NCBI GenBank assembly: GCA_035301285.1
Contig: DATGUN010000065.1
Span: forward strand, 1-46,687
DNA length: 46,687 nucleotides
Source of the DNA: DATGUN01 sp035301285
GTDB taxonomy: Bacteria > Bacillota > Bacilli > Bacillales > Amphibacillaceae
Direction of reading: 5' to 3'
The position numbers and the translations under genes are program-made. Below, in pieces: positions 1 to 7,376 of the stretch. The stretch's first letter is position 1. Each line of letters opens with the position of its first letter. Under the pieces are notes generated by a model that was not told the DNA's origin, ran no database searches, and was given only the letters and a program-made list of their open reading frames with translations.

Positions 1-101
1 AGAGGTGTCAGTCTTACTAACGAAGACAAAGCTTCAAGGAGGAATCCGACAACCTCTATCTGATTAATTACATTATACCTTGAAAGATATAACGATTTAA
101 G

Positions 102-121
102 TAACTAGTAAAAACTAGTTA
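102..121. promoter_or_regulatory. Inverted repeat upstream of first membrane protein
   Basis: TAACTAG (102-108) and CTAGTTA (115-121) form a perfect 7-bp inverted repeat with a 6-bp AT spacer, just upstream of the ribosome-binding site of the first gene. It may be an operator or a leader hairpin. No promoter hexamers are convincing around it. Confidence 0.3.
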
Positions 122-147
122 ATAATAATATACGAGGAGGCTATTAA

Positions 148-1317
148 ATGAGTGAACCAGTTGTTACGACCATGTTGATACTAATACTATTAGGTGTAGG
201 TGAATTTTTATCGATTATATCGAAAGCAAGGATTCCTATGTTGCTCGTCGTAACAATAGGTTACCTCATCTTGATATGGACAGGGGTCATTCCTAAGGAT
301 ATGTTGAGCTCCTCCGTCATGAGTGCGTTTGGTTCCATGATGGTGGCACCATTGATTGTGCATATGGGAACATTGGTCCCATTCAAATTGATCAAACAGC
401 AGATAAAAAGCGTGGTCATTGCATTATCCGGCATAATTGTTTCGGTCATTTTGGTCTTGACGATCGTCCCACTTATATTTGACTATTCAACTGCAGTCGC
501 AGGTATCGGGCCATTGACTGGAGGTACGATTTCATTTGTTCTGACAGTTGAAAAATTGAAAGAGCTGGACCTGTTGGGTTTGGTCGCTATTCCGGCATTA
601 ATTATTGCTATCCAGAGTAAAATTGGGCTACCCTTGGCGGCACAGTTTTTGCGACGTCATGCACGCCATGTCAAAGAAACGACTTGTACAAAGGAAGCTT
701 TGAAAGAGGCGAAGTCTGCAGGTGAGACAAGTATCTTGGAAAAAAGCCAAACATGGATTCCCAAAAAGTATCAAACAAATTTGTTGCTTTTACTGCAAAT
801 TTTCATCGGTGGTTCGCTTGCTGTTTTCTTAGGTGACTTGACCGGTATCAATTACAGCTTATGGGCATTGATTATCGGTATTCTAGGTTCTGTCCTCGGT
901 TTTTATAACAATAGCATGCTGGAACGTTCCAATTCATTTGGTATTGCTATGGTAGGGTTGATTATATTTACCCTTGGCAACATGGATGAAATTACACCGA
1001 GCATGTTTCTTGGGTACATACCCGTTGTTGCAGTGACGATGATCATCGGTGTTATCGGGATAATGGTAGGTGGTATTGTAGCTTCCAAATTGTTGAAATG
1101 GAATTTGGATAAAGGTATTCCGGTCGCTCTGACAGCTTTATTTGGTTTTCCCGGCGATTATCTATTATGTGAAGAAGTGAGTCGAAGTGTCGGTGATAAT
1201 GAACAACAGCAGAAAGCGATATTTGACGAAATATTAACCCCAATGCTCGTTGGTGGTTTTACAACAGTAACAACGGCCTCGATCGTTGTTGTCAGCATTT
1301 TGGTGGAGACATTATAA
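148..1317 (+). CDS. Polytopic membrane protein, putative ion-coupled transporter (tandem copy 1)
   Basis: A 389-residue, very hydrophobic protein with about 10 predicted membrane segments in two halves, separated by a charged cytoplasmic loop near residues 165-210. The first half has a conserved Gly-rich stretch (GPLTGGT, about residue 121) and the second half has FGFPGDYLLCEE (about 337). The two-halved layout with Gly-rich loops resembles glutamate/2-hydroxycarboxylate-type secondary carriers (GltS/CitS superfamily), but I do not recognise the exact family or substrate. The start is set by GGAGG 8-10 bp upstream. The next gene is a close paralog. The acidic C-terminal loop and late Cys (LLCEE) are conserved in both copies. 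Transport role is inferred. Confidence 0.75.
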   Translation: MSEPVVTTMLILILLGVGEFLSIISKARIPMLLVVTIGYLILIWTGVIPKDMLSSSVMSAFGSMMVAPLIVHMGTLVPFKLIKQQIKSVVIALSGIIVSVILVLTIVPLIFDYSTAVAGIGPLTGGTISFVLTVEKLKELDLLGLVAIPALIIAIQSKIGLPLAAQFLRRHARHVKETTCTKEALKEAKSAGETSILEKSQTWIPKKYQTNLLLLLQIFIGGSLAVFLGDLTGINYSLWALIIGILGSVLGFYNNSMLERSNSFGIAMVGLIIFTLGNMDEITPSMFLGYIPVVAVTMIIGVIGIMVGGIVASKLLKWNLDKGIPVALTALFGFPGDYLLCEEVSRSVGDNEQQQKAIFDEILTPMLVGGFTTVTTASIVVVSILVETL

Positions 1318-1457
1318 AGCATAAAACACCCGATTTCATACAAGCGCGCAGGACGGTTGAAAAAATGCGTTCTCCCGAGATATTGATAGGTGTTTTCGTA
1401 TACGAAGTTTGTTATCTATTACTATATTCTATGAAACAGGAACAAGGAGGCTATTAA

Positions 1458-2630
1458 ATGAGTGAACCAGTTGTTACGGCGACGTTGATTTTACTTCTTT
1501 TGGGGGCAGGTGAGTTCATTTCGATTTTAACGAAAGCACGCGTACCCATGCTGCTTGTGGTCGTAATCGGTTATCTCATTTTACTGTGGACTGATGTATT
1601 CCCACAAGACATGGTTGGTAATTCAACGCTAAGTGCATTCGGGGCTATGATGGTCGCTCCGTTAATCGTTCATATGGGGACGCTTGTACCCTTCAAATTA
1701 TTGAAAAGTCAGGTAAAAAGTGTTGTAATTGCGTTATCGGGTATCGTAATGGCGGTTATTTTAGTACTGGCTGTTGTCCCTTTACTCTTTGATTATGCGT
1801 CTGCCGTTGCGGGGGTTGGTCCGCTTACGGGTGGAACAATCGCATTTGTGCTGACTGTGGAAGCTTTGCAAGATCTTGATCTATCATCGCTTATTGTTGT
1901 ACCGGCGCTTGTTATTGCCAGTCAAAAACTGATTGGTATGCCACTTGCATCTTTTTTTCTAAGACGGCACGCCAAGTATGTTAAAGAAACGATGTGTACG
2001 GATGAAGTGATGGATCAAACATCTGAAGAAAATCTGGATTCCTTTGAAAGCAATAAGAAAAAGACGTGGATACCTGCGCAATATCAAACGAATTTGCTTC
2101 TTCTGTTACAAATATTCATAGGTGGATCCCTGGCGGTATTTTTAGCGGATCTGACGGGTATCAATTATAGTCTATGGGCACTGTTCATTGGTATCATCGG
2201 TGCTCTATTAGGTTTTTACAACACAAAAATGCTCGAACGTGCAAATTCTTTTGGAATTGCCATGGCCGGGTTGATCATTTTTACAATCGGTTCAATGGAT
2301 GATGTGACACCGAGTATGTTTGTCGGTTATATTCCACTTGTCGTAACCATCATGGTTGTCGGATCAATCGGTATTATCGTTGGAGGCATCATAAGTTCCA
2401 AATTGTTGAAATGGAACTTGAATAAAGGGATCCCCGTTGCATTGACAGCATTGTTTGGATTCCCGGCGGATTTTCTTCTTTGTGAAGAGGTAAGCCGAAG
2501 TGTTGCCGACGATAGCAAAGAAGAAAAAATCATATTTGATGAAATCCTGACACCTATGATTGTCGGTGGATTTACGACTGTGACAACGGGCTCAATCGTT
2601 GTTGTCAGCATATTGGTGCAGACCCTGTAA
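1458..2630 (+). CDS. Polytopic membrane protein, putative ion-coupled transporter (tandem copy 2)
   Basis: A 390-residue paralog of the preceding protein, co-linear over its whole length and clearly more than half identical, with the same GPLTGGT and LLCEEVSRSV motifs. The DNA from the ribosome-binding site through about the first 11 codons is identical to the upstream copy, which implies a recent duplication or gene conversion. It is separated by 140 bp and probably cotranscribed or separately promoted; no strong terminator lies between them. The two proteins differ mostly in the cytoplasmic loop (residues 175-212). They could work as two related carriers or as a heterodimer. Substrate unknown. 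Confidence 0.75.
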   Translation: MSEPVVTATLILLLLGAGEFISILTKARVPMLLVVVIGYLILLWTDVFPQDMVGNSTLSAFGAMMVAPLIVHMGTLVPFKLLKSQVKSVVIALSGIVMAVILVLAVVPLLFDYASAVAGVGPLTGGTIAFVLTVEALQDLDLSSLIVVPALVIASQKLIGMPLASFFLRRHAKYVKETMCTDEVMDQTSEENLDSFESNKKKTWIPAQYQTNLLLLLQIFIGGSLAVFLADLTGINYSLWALFIGIIGALLGFYNTKMLERANSFGIAMAGLIIFTIGSMDDVTPSMFVGYIPLVVTIMVVGSIGIIVGGIISSKLLKWNLNKGIPVALTALFGFPADFLLCEEVSRSVADDSKEEKIIFDEILTPMIVGGFTTVTTGSIVVVSILVQTL

Positions 2631-2735
2631 TGAAGATATAATGTCAGAAAGGTAGCCTCATAGAGCATTTAATCGAAATGGATGGCATATACTGTAACAA
2701 TGATTTTGTTCAAGATATTTGAAAAGGTAATGGTA

Positions 2736-2782
2736 CAGGCGAATACATGTCACAGGGAAACCCTGAAGGATGTGTTCGCCTG
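2736..2782 (+). terminator. Nested hairpin downstream of the paralog pair
   Basis: A 13-bp outer stem (CAGGCGAATACAT pairing with ATGTGTTCGCCTG, one mismatch) encloses an inner CAGGG-AAA-CCCTG hairpin. No long T-run follows, so it may be a 3' stabilising structure, a weak terminator or a small structured RNA. A separate 12-bp palindrome, ACAGTCGACTGT, follows at 2790-2801. Confidence 0.4.
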
Positions 2783-2911
2783 AATTAAGACAGTCGACTG
2801 TGCCTTGTCGATTTTCTGACAAATGTATGAAATCAGTTGTTTGTGATTGCTCTTTTCGGGTTTAACCGTTATGATTAACGTTGTATATATTTCTATGAGA
2901 GGTCTGTTAAA

Positions 2912-3454
2912 TTGAAAAATGTAAATTCAACACAACGTAATTATAATCCACTCATTTGGATATTATCGGTTATCATTATAGCGGTCATTTTAGGCAGTAA
3001 TTATTTACCGCGGAGTACGGATGGTACGATTGCTGGGGTGGAGTTGACAATCCTGCCGCTTTTCAACGCCATTTTTAACGGGATTACCTTCATATTGCTT
3101 GTCTGTGCCTTGGTTATGATCAAAAAGAGAAACATACCAGCACATCGTAATTTTATGCTTTCGGCTTTCGGCGTGACGTTGCTATTTTTCGTCTCTTATT
3201 TAACCTACCACGCGATGGCGGGTTCGACAAGCTTCGGTGGAGATGGCATCGTGAAGTATATCTACTATGCCTTTCTTATCAGCCATATTTTACTTGCTGC
3301 CATTCTCGTTCCATTATCGCTTATCACCCTCGGTCGTGGGTTGAACAGAAATGACCGAAAGCACCGGAAAATCGCTCGATGGACAATGCCGATCTGGCTA
3401 TATGTCAGTTTGAGCGGTGTGCTTGTATATGTGTTCATCTCACCATATTATTGA
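2912..3454 (+). CDS. DUF420 family membrane protein (YozB-like)
   Basis: A 180-residue protein with about five membrane segments. It matches the DUF420 family by length and by the recurrent pattern of charged loop plus HRNFMLSAF (about residue 77), a YHAM motif around residue 105 and HxxLAA (about 130). B. subtilis YozB is the nearest relative I can name. The family is often found near cytochrome oxidase or denitrification genes, and here it converges on nirK, so a role in respiratory membrane assembly is plausible but unproven. The start is TTG, with GAGAGGT about 10 bp upstream. The histidines in the membrane segments could bind metal or heme. It ends at a shared bidirectional terminator. 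Confidence 0.8.
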   Translation: MKNVNSTQRNYNPLIWILSVIIIAVILGSNYLPRSTDGTIAGVELTILPLFNAIFNGITFILLVCALVMIKKRNIPAHRNFMLSAFGVTLLFFVSYLTYHAMAGSTSFGGDGIVKYIYYAFLISHILLAAILVPLSLITLGRGLNRNDRKHRKIARWTMPIWLYVSLSGVLVYVFISPYY

Positions 3455-3466
3455 TGGGAAAAGCTG

Positions 3467-3501
3467 AAACCTCCTGTATCAAATGAGACAGGAGGTTTTT
3501 T
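3467..3501. terminator. Bidirectional rho-independent terminator between DUF420 gene and nirK
   Basis: AAACCTCCTGT and ACAGGAGGTTTTTT form an 11-bp stem, with A-run and T-run on either side, serving both convergent genes. Confidence 0.85.
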
Positions 3502-3511
3502 AGATCTTATT

Positions 3512-4531
3512 TTATTCTGTTACTTCGATTTGTCCAAGTGCCCCTTTCGTTACATGGTCGAAAGCGTGTGTGACGAATGGATAAACACCTGGTTCCTTGA
3601 CCGTGAATTCCACGACAACCGAACCGGAAACAGGAACCATCGCTGTTTGTAAGCCGTGTTGTACGTTTCTTGGGTCGCCATCGATGTAGACGGTTTCAAG
3701 CTGAGATCCGATCACATGGAAGCTGGATGTTTCATTTGGCCCGGCATCAAGAAAATTGATCCTTATTTTATCTCCGACGTTGGCTTGGATGTTTTCGCCT
3801 TTAACAGCCTGTGTACTGCCGTTGAAGACAACATATTCAGGTTCGGCGTTCAACATCTCGTCAAAGTTCCCATCTTCATAGAATTCACTTTGTACAATGG
3901 TTAGTTCGTGATCGATTTCATCATCTGTTGGGTAACCATCCTCGGGTTCAACAATCATCGTTCCATACATGCCGTTTGCGATATGTGTCAGAACGGGTTC
4001 AGTGGCACAGTGGTACATGTAGACACCGGGTGAACCGACATCATAACTGAACGTACCTGTTTCGTTTGGTTTTACATCTGCAAAGTCCTTATCCGGGGCT
4101 GCATAGACGGAATGAAAGTCAATGGAATGATCGACACTTGGATCCATATTTTCAAGCTGGAAATGAAGTGTGTCACCTTCTTGGACGCGGATGACCGGTC
4201 CTGGCACAGTGCCGTTGAATGTCCATGCTTTGTACATATGTCCTTCATCAAGCTCGATATCGGTAATCTGGGATGTCATTTCAATATTGACTTCATGGTC
4301 TCCGACACGTTCAACATTGATAGGGACAGGCTCCTGATTGACCCCTTCATGTGGGCCGACATTTGCAATTTCTGCTGTCGCGCTTTCTTCATTGGTTGTG
4401 TTTGTCGCATCATCATTGTTATTGGCGTTATTTTCCTGGTTCCCATCGACACCCTGTGCTGTTCCACATGCTGTCATGAACAGGGTCAATCCCAACAACA
4501 TCACAGTGATTCTGAACGTTTTAGAAAACAT
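3512..4531 (-). CDS. nirK: Copper-containing nitrite reductase, lipoprotein (NirK)
   Basis: Reduces nitrite to nitric oxide on the outer face of the membrane. Two cupredoxin domains with all copper ligands visible, numbered from the start chosen here: type-1 Cu ligands H135, C175, H183, M188; type-2 Cu ligands H140, H174, H322; the active-site Asp in IDFH (D138) and His in FHVIG (H272). The N-terminus is a lipoprotein signal with lipobox TAC (Cys22), followed by an Asn/Asp-rich linker of about 30 residues. At 339 residues it fits Geobacillus-type NirK. I start at the ATG at 4531 because AAGGAG lies 8 bp upstream; the longer GTG start would abut the Shine-Dalgarno. No NO reductase gene is nearby. 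The promoter has an FNR-type box. Recognition is firm. Confidence 0.95.
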   Translation of the reverse strand: MFSKTFRITVMLLGLTLFMTACGTAQGVDGNQENNANNNDDATNTTNEESATAEIANVGPHEGVNQEPVPINVERVGDHEVNIEMTSQITDIELDEGHMYKAWTFNGTVPGPVIRVQEGDTLHFQLENMDPSVDHSIDFHSVYAAPDKDFADVKPNETGTFSYDVGSPGVYMYHCATEPVLTHIANGMYGTMIVEPEDGYPTDDEIDHELTIVQSEFYEDGNFDEMLNAEPEYVVFNGSTQAVKGENIQANVGDKIRINFLDAGPNETSSFHVIGSQLETVYIDGDPRNVQHGLQTAMVPVSGSVVVEFTVKEPGVYPFVTHAFDHVTKGALGQIEVTE

Positions 4532-4622
4532 GCAAAACACTCCTTTTTTATTATTTTGAAGCTCTGCACAGGGATTCTGTTGAATGGGTTACGGTGGTGT
4601 TTGTAAGTTTTTTCTTTCCCTG

Positions 4623-4672
4623 TAAATAAAGTATATTATAGGTATAATGGCTTATATGTGATACACATCACA
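4623..4672 (-). promoter_or_regulatory. nirK promoter with FNR/CRP-type box centred at -41.5
   Basis: On the minus strand, TATACT (4635-4630) is a good -10 and places +1 near 4623. TGTGA-N6-TCACA at 4657-4672 is a perfect FNR/CRP half-site pair, and its centre (4664.5) falls at -41.5, the class II activator position. An overlapping alternative -10 (TATAAT, 4640-4635) would put it at -36.5. A weaker copy (TGTGA-N6-GAACA) lies at 4679-4694. This fits anaerobic activation by FNR, as known for Bacillus nitrite respiration genes. Confidence 0.75.
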
Positions 4673-4724
4673 TAATATTGTGAAACAGTGAACAATATGT
4701 GACTGACTTAAAATGGCACTGTTT

Positions 4725-4757
4725 TTGCACGCGAGATGTGGGTGGGTATAAATACCC
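4725..4757 (+). promoter_or_regulatory. Candidate promoter of the two-component operon with overlapping palindrome
   Basis: TTGCAC (4725-4730), a 16-bp spacer and TATAAA (4747-4752) make a plausible sigma-A promoter facing the response regulator. The -10 sits inside a 14-bp inverted repeat, GGGTATAAATACCC (4744-4757), a possible repressor site. The leader to the start codon would be about 110 nt. Confidence 0.4.
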
Positions 4758-4870
4758 TGTAGATTCCCGGTAATGAAACATGCTATAGTAACAGGGTAGT
4801 ATTTTTTCATAAGGAACGGCTTGTGTGGTTGAAGATTTAATAATGTTCCGTAATAAAAAGGATGGATTCT

Positions 4871-5560
4871 ATGAATATATTAATTGTTGAGGATGACCGC
4901 ACGATTGCGATGGGATTGGAATATTCACTGAAACAGGAAAACTACCAGACCTGTTTATGCTTCGATTTTTCTACGGCAAAAGAAGCCATTGAAAACAAAG
5001 TGGATGGAATTGATTTATGCTTATTTGACCTGTCATTGCCAGATGGAAGTGGTTATGACTTATGTGAAATGGTCAAACAAAAGCGAGACATCCCGGTTAT
5101 TTTCCTGACAGCTTTTGATGATGAGGTCAATGTCGTGATGGGACTTGACATGGGAGCTGATGATTATATTACAAAGCCTTTCCGCATTCGTGAATTGCAA
5201 TCAAGGCTTCGTACAGTGTGGCGCAGATATCGTAAACAAGCTCAACAGCAGACGGATATTTCAATTGGTAATATTCGAATCTATCCTCTTGAAGGAATGA
5301 TGTATAAAAATGGCATGGAAATTCATTTGACAGCTCTCGAATATCGATTGCTCATGATTTTTGTCAGGCATCGTGGACAGATTCTTACCCGAGATCAATT
5401 GTTGGAAGAGATTTGGGATGTGTCAGGTGACTTTGTGAACGATAATACATTGACCGTCAATATGAAAAGGCTTCGTGAAAAATTGGAAGATGATCCACAA
5501 CATCCAGCCATACTGAAAACAGTACGTGGTCTAGGGTATAAGTTTGGTGATGGACGATGA
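4871..5560 (+). CDS. OmpR-family response regulator
   Basis: DNA-binding response regulator of about 229 residues: an N-terminal receiver domain (acidic pair DD at 8-9, phospho-acceptor D53 in FDLSLPDG, conserved Lys in ITKPF) and a C-terminal winged helix (residues about 130-228, ending in TVRGLGYKF). The ATG at 4871 is preferred to the ATG at 4862 because the AAGG element is 9 bp upstream and family members start MNILIVEDD. The stop overlaps the start of the kinase gene by 4 bp (ATGA), indicating translational coupling. Kinase and ABC genes follow, so it most likely controls the ABC transporter genes, as in the Bce/Psd/Vnc-type modules of Firmicutes. Confidence 0.93.
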   Translation: MNILIVEDDRTIAMGLEYSLKQENYQTCLCFDFSTAKEAIENKVDGIDLCLFDLSLPDGSGYDLCEMVKQKRDIPVIFLTAFDDEVNVVMGLDMGADDYITKPFRIRELQSRLRTVWRRYRKQAQQQTDISIGNIRIYPLEGMMYKNGMEIHLTALEYRLLMIFVRHRGQILTRDQLLEEIWDVSGDFVNDNTLTVNMKRLREKLEDDPQHPAILKTVRGLGYKFGDGR

Positions 5561-6564
5561 TGCGTAATCGTGAAATCAGACGTTTGATTATCGTCTTGGT
5601 AATCATGACCCTTTTCGGCATGATCATGATTGCTTTCATAAGTAAACTGGCGGCATTGATCCTTCTGCTAGTTACAGGAATGATGACGGCTGCTTTTTTT
5701 TATGTACTCCACTGGCGGAACAGGGAAATCAAACGGTTATCGGGATATTTGCGTCAAATCCACACCGGTGATTTTGATCTTGATTTACGGGATAATTACG
5801 AAGGCGAACTAAGCATCTTGAAAAGCGAAATCTATAAAGTCACAAGGATGTTATCGGAACAACGGGGATTGTTGAAAAAAGATAAAATTCATTTGCAAAA
5901 AGCTATGTCCGACATTTCGCATCAATTGAAGACCCCCCTTGCTTCTATGACGGTTATGAGTGATTTGTTGGAAGACCCCAATTTACCCGCGGAAAGACGG
6001 ACAGAATTTGTCCACAACGTGCAAAATCAACTCGAGCGTATGGAATGGCTTGTAACATCATTATTGAAGTTATCCAAAATTGACGCCGGCACTGTTTATT
6101 TTAAACAAGATAATGTTAACGTGCATACACTGATTGACAAGGCTCTTGAGCCACTCCGGGAATCCATCGAAGATAAGCATATCCAACTTTCTGTTCAAGG
6201 TGATGGCAGCACGTCATTCACTGGCGATTTCCGCTGGTCATCCGAAGCTCTCGTCAATGTGATTAAAAATTGTGTCGAACATCTCCATGTCAGAAGGAGC
6301 TTGCAAATAGCATTTTCAAAAAACAGCTTGTATACGGAAATTACCATACATGATAATGGAAGTGGAATTGCAAAGGAAGATCTACCTTATATATTTAAAC
6401 GATTCTACAAAGGAAAAAACGCAAGTGACGATAGTGTTGGAATTGGACTCGCTATGGCACACACCATTATCATGGAACAGAATGGGTCGTTGGATGTAAA
6501 AAGCATACAAGGAGAAGGAACAACATTCATCATTAAATTTTTCCGCCCGTTGAGTGAGTCATGA
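5557..6564 (+). CDS. Sensor histidine kinase (VncS/BceS-like)
   Basis: 335 residues. Two membrane helices (about 10-30 and 32-51) are joined by a very short loop, so there is almost no extracellular sensor domain. A HAMP-like stretch (52-105), a DHp helix with phospho-accepting H122 in SDISHQLKTPLASM, and an HATPase domain (N-box NVIKNCVEH, DNGSGI, GIGLAM) follow. This small-sensor layout is that of intramembrane-sensing kinases, which detect cell-envelope stress through a partner ABC permease rather than directly. The gene overlaps the regulator gene by 4 bp. The partner permease is encoded just downstream. Confidence 0.92.
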   Translation: MMRNREIRRLIIVLVIMTLFGMIMIAFISKLAALILLLVTGMMTAAFFYVLHWRNREIKRLSGYLRQIHTGDFDLDLRDNYEGELSILKSEIYKVTRMLSEQRGLLKKDKIHLQKAMSDISHQLKTPLASMTVMSDLLEDPNLPAERRTEFVHNVQNQLERMEWLVTSLLKLSKIDAGTVYFKQDNVNVHTLIDKALEPLRESIEDKHIQLSVQGDGSTSFTGDFRWSSEALVNVIKNCVEHLHVRRSLQIAFSKNSLYTEITIHDNGSGIAKEDLPYIFKRFYKGKNASDDSVGIGLAMAHTIIMEQNGSLDVKSIQGEGTTFIIKFFRPLSES

Positions 6565-6604
6565 TAAAGGCTGACGTGATTCTTTTTCTTTGGCTTCTTT
6601 TCGA

Positions 6605-6670
6605 AAGTGACAATAGTGTCATCTGAAAAGTCACTTGCCTGTCACTTTAGACAGATACACTGAAGATAAT
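6605..6670 (+). promoter_or_regulatory. Promoter of the ABC genes with response-regulator-like repeats
   Basis: GTCACTT occurs at 6630-6636 and 6641-6647, exactly 11 bp apart (one helical turn), and its inverse AAGTGAC lies at 6605-6611. GATAAT (6665-6670) is a candidate -10; its -35 position falls in the second repeat. Spaced direct repeats overlapping a weak -35 are typical of OmpR-family activators, so the adjacent regulator probably acts here. Confidence 0.55.
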
Positions 6671-6692
6671 AGCAAGAAATGGAGGTTAACAA

Positions 6693-7376
6693 ATGGATAT
6701 TTTACGAGTGGAACATCTGTCTAAAGTATATGGAAAAGGGGAAACGGCGATTAAAGCGCTGGATGATATATCCTTTTCGGTAAAAAAAGGGGATTTTGTC
6801 GCGATCATCGGTCCATCTGGATCGGGTAAATCGACATTGCTTCATATGTTGGGAGGTGTCGATCGACCAACAAGCGGTAAAGTTTTCATCGATAATACTG
6901 ATATCTATGATTTTGATGAAACGAAACTGGCGATATTCCGACGGCGTCAGATCGGGTTGATTTATCAATTTTATAATTTGATCCCTGTATTGACGGTCGA
7001 GGAAAATATAACGCTGCCACTGTTGTTGGACAGGCATCAAGTGGATAAAAAACAGTTGGAACAGATTGTCACTAGATTAGGATTAAACAATCGGTTGAAT
7101 CATTTGCCCAATCAATTATCCGGAGGTCAGCAACAGCGTGTGTCCATTGGCAGGGCATTAATGGCGAATCCGGCTGTCATGCTTGCGGATGAGCCGACAG
7201 GGAACCTGGACAGTCAAAACAGTGCAGAGATCATGGATATATTCAAAATGTTTCATCAGGCGTATGGGCAAACACTCATCATGATTACCCATGATGAACA
7301 ACTGGCGCTCGAAGCGGACCGGATTATCGGCATTGAAGATGGAAAAATCACCAAGGACGAGGTGGTTCGTCCATGA
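6693..7376 (+). CDS. ABC transporter ATP-binding protein (MacB/BceA type)
   Basis: 227 residues with Walker A GPSGSGKST, Q-loop IYQFYNLIP, signature LSGGQQQR, Walker B VMLADEPTGNLDS and the H-loop ITHD. The YQFYNLIP and ADEPTGNLD variants are typical of the LolD/MacB/BceA class, which works with FtsX-domain permeases by mechanotransmission rather than as classical importers. A strong GGAGG ribosome-binding site is at 6681. The stop overlaps the permease start by 4 bp. With the upstream two-component genes it likely forms an antimicrobial-peptide resistance or envelope-stress module; the inducer is unknown. Confidence 0.95.
   Translation: MDILRVEHLSKVYGKGETAIKALDDISFSVKKGDFVAIIGPSGSGKSTLLHMLGGVDRPTSGKVFIDNTDIYDFDETKLAIFRRRQIGLIYQFYNLIPVLTVEENITLPLLLDRHQVDKKQLEQIVTRLGLNNRLNHLPNQLSGGQQQRVSIGRALMANPAVMLADEPTGNLDSQNSAEIMDIFKMFHQAYGQTLIMITHDEQLALEADRIIGIEDGKITKDEVVRP

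Noticed and set aside
4679..4694. Second FNR box upstream of nirK
   Set aside because: Only one half-site is perfect; the other (GAACA) deviates at two of five positions, so I list it as a weak copy, not a site.
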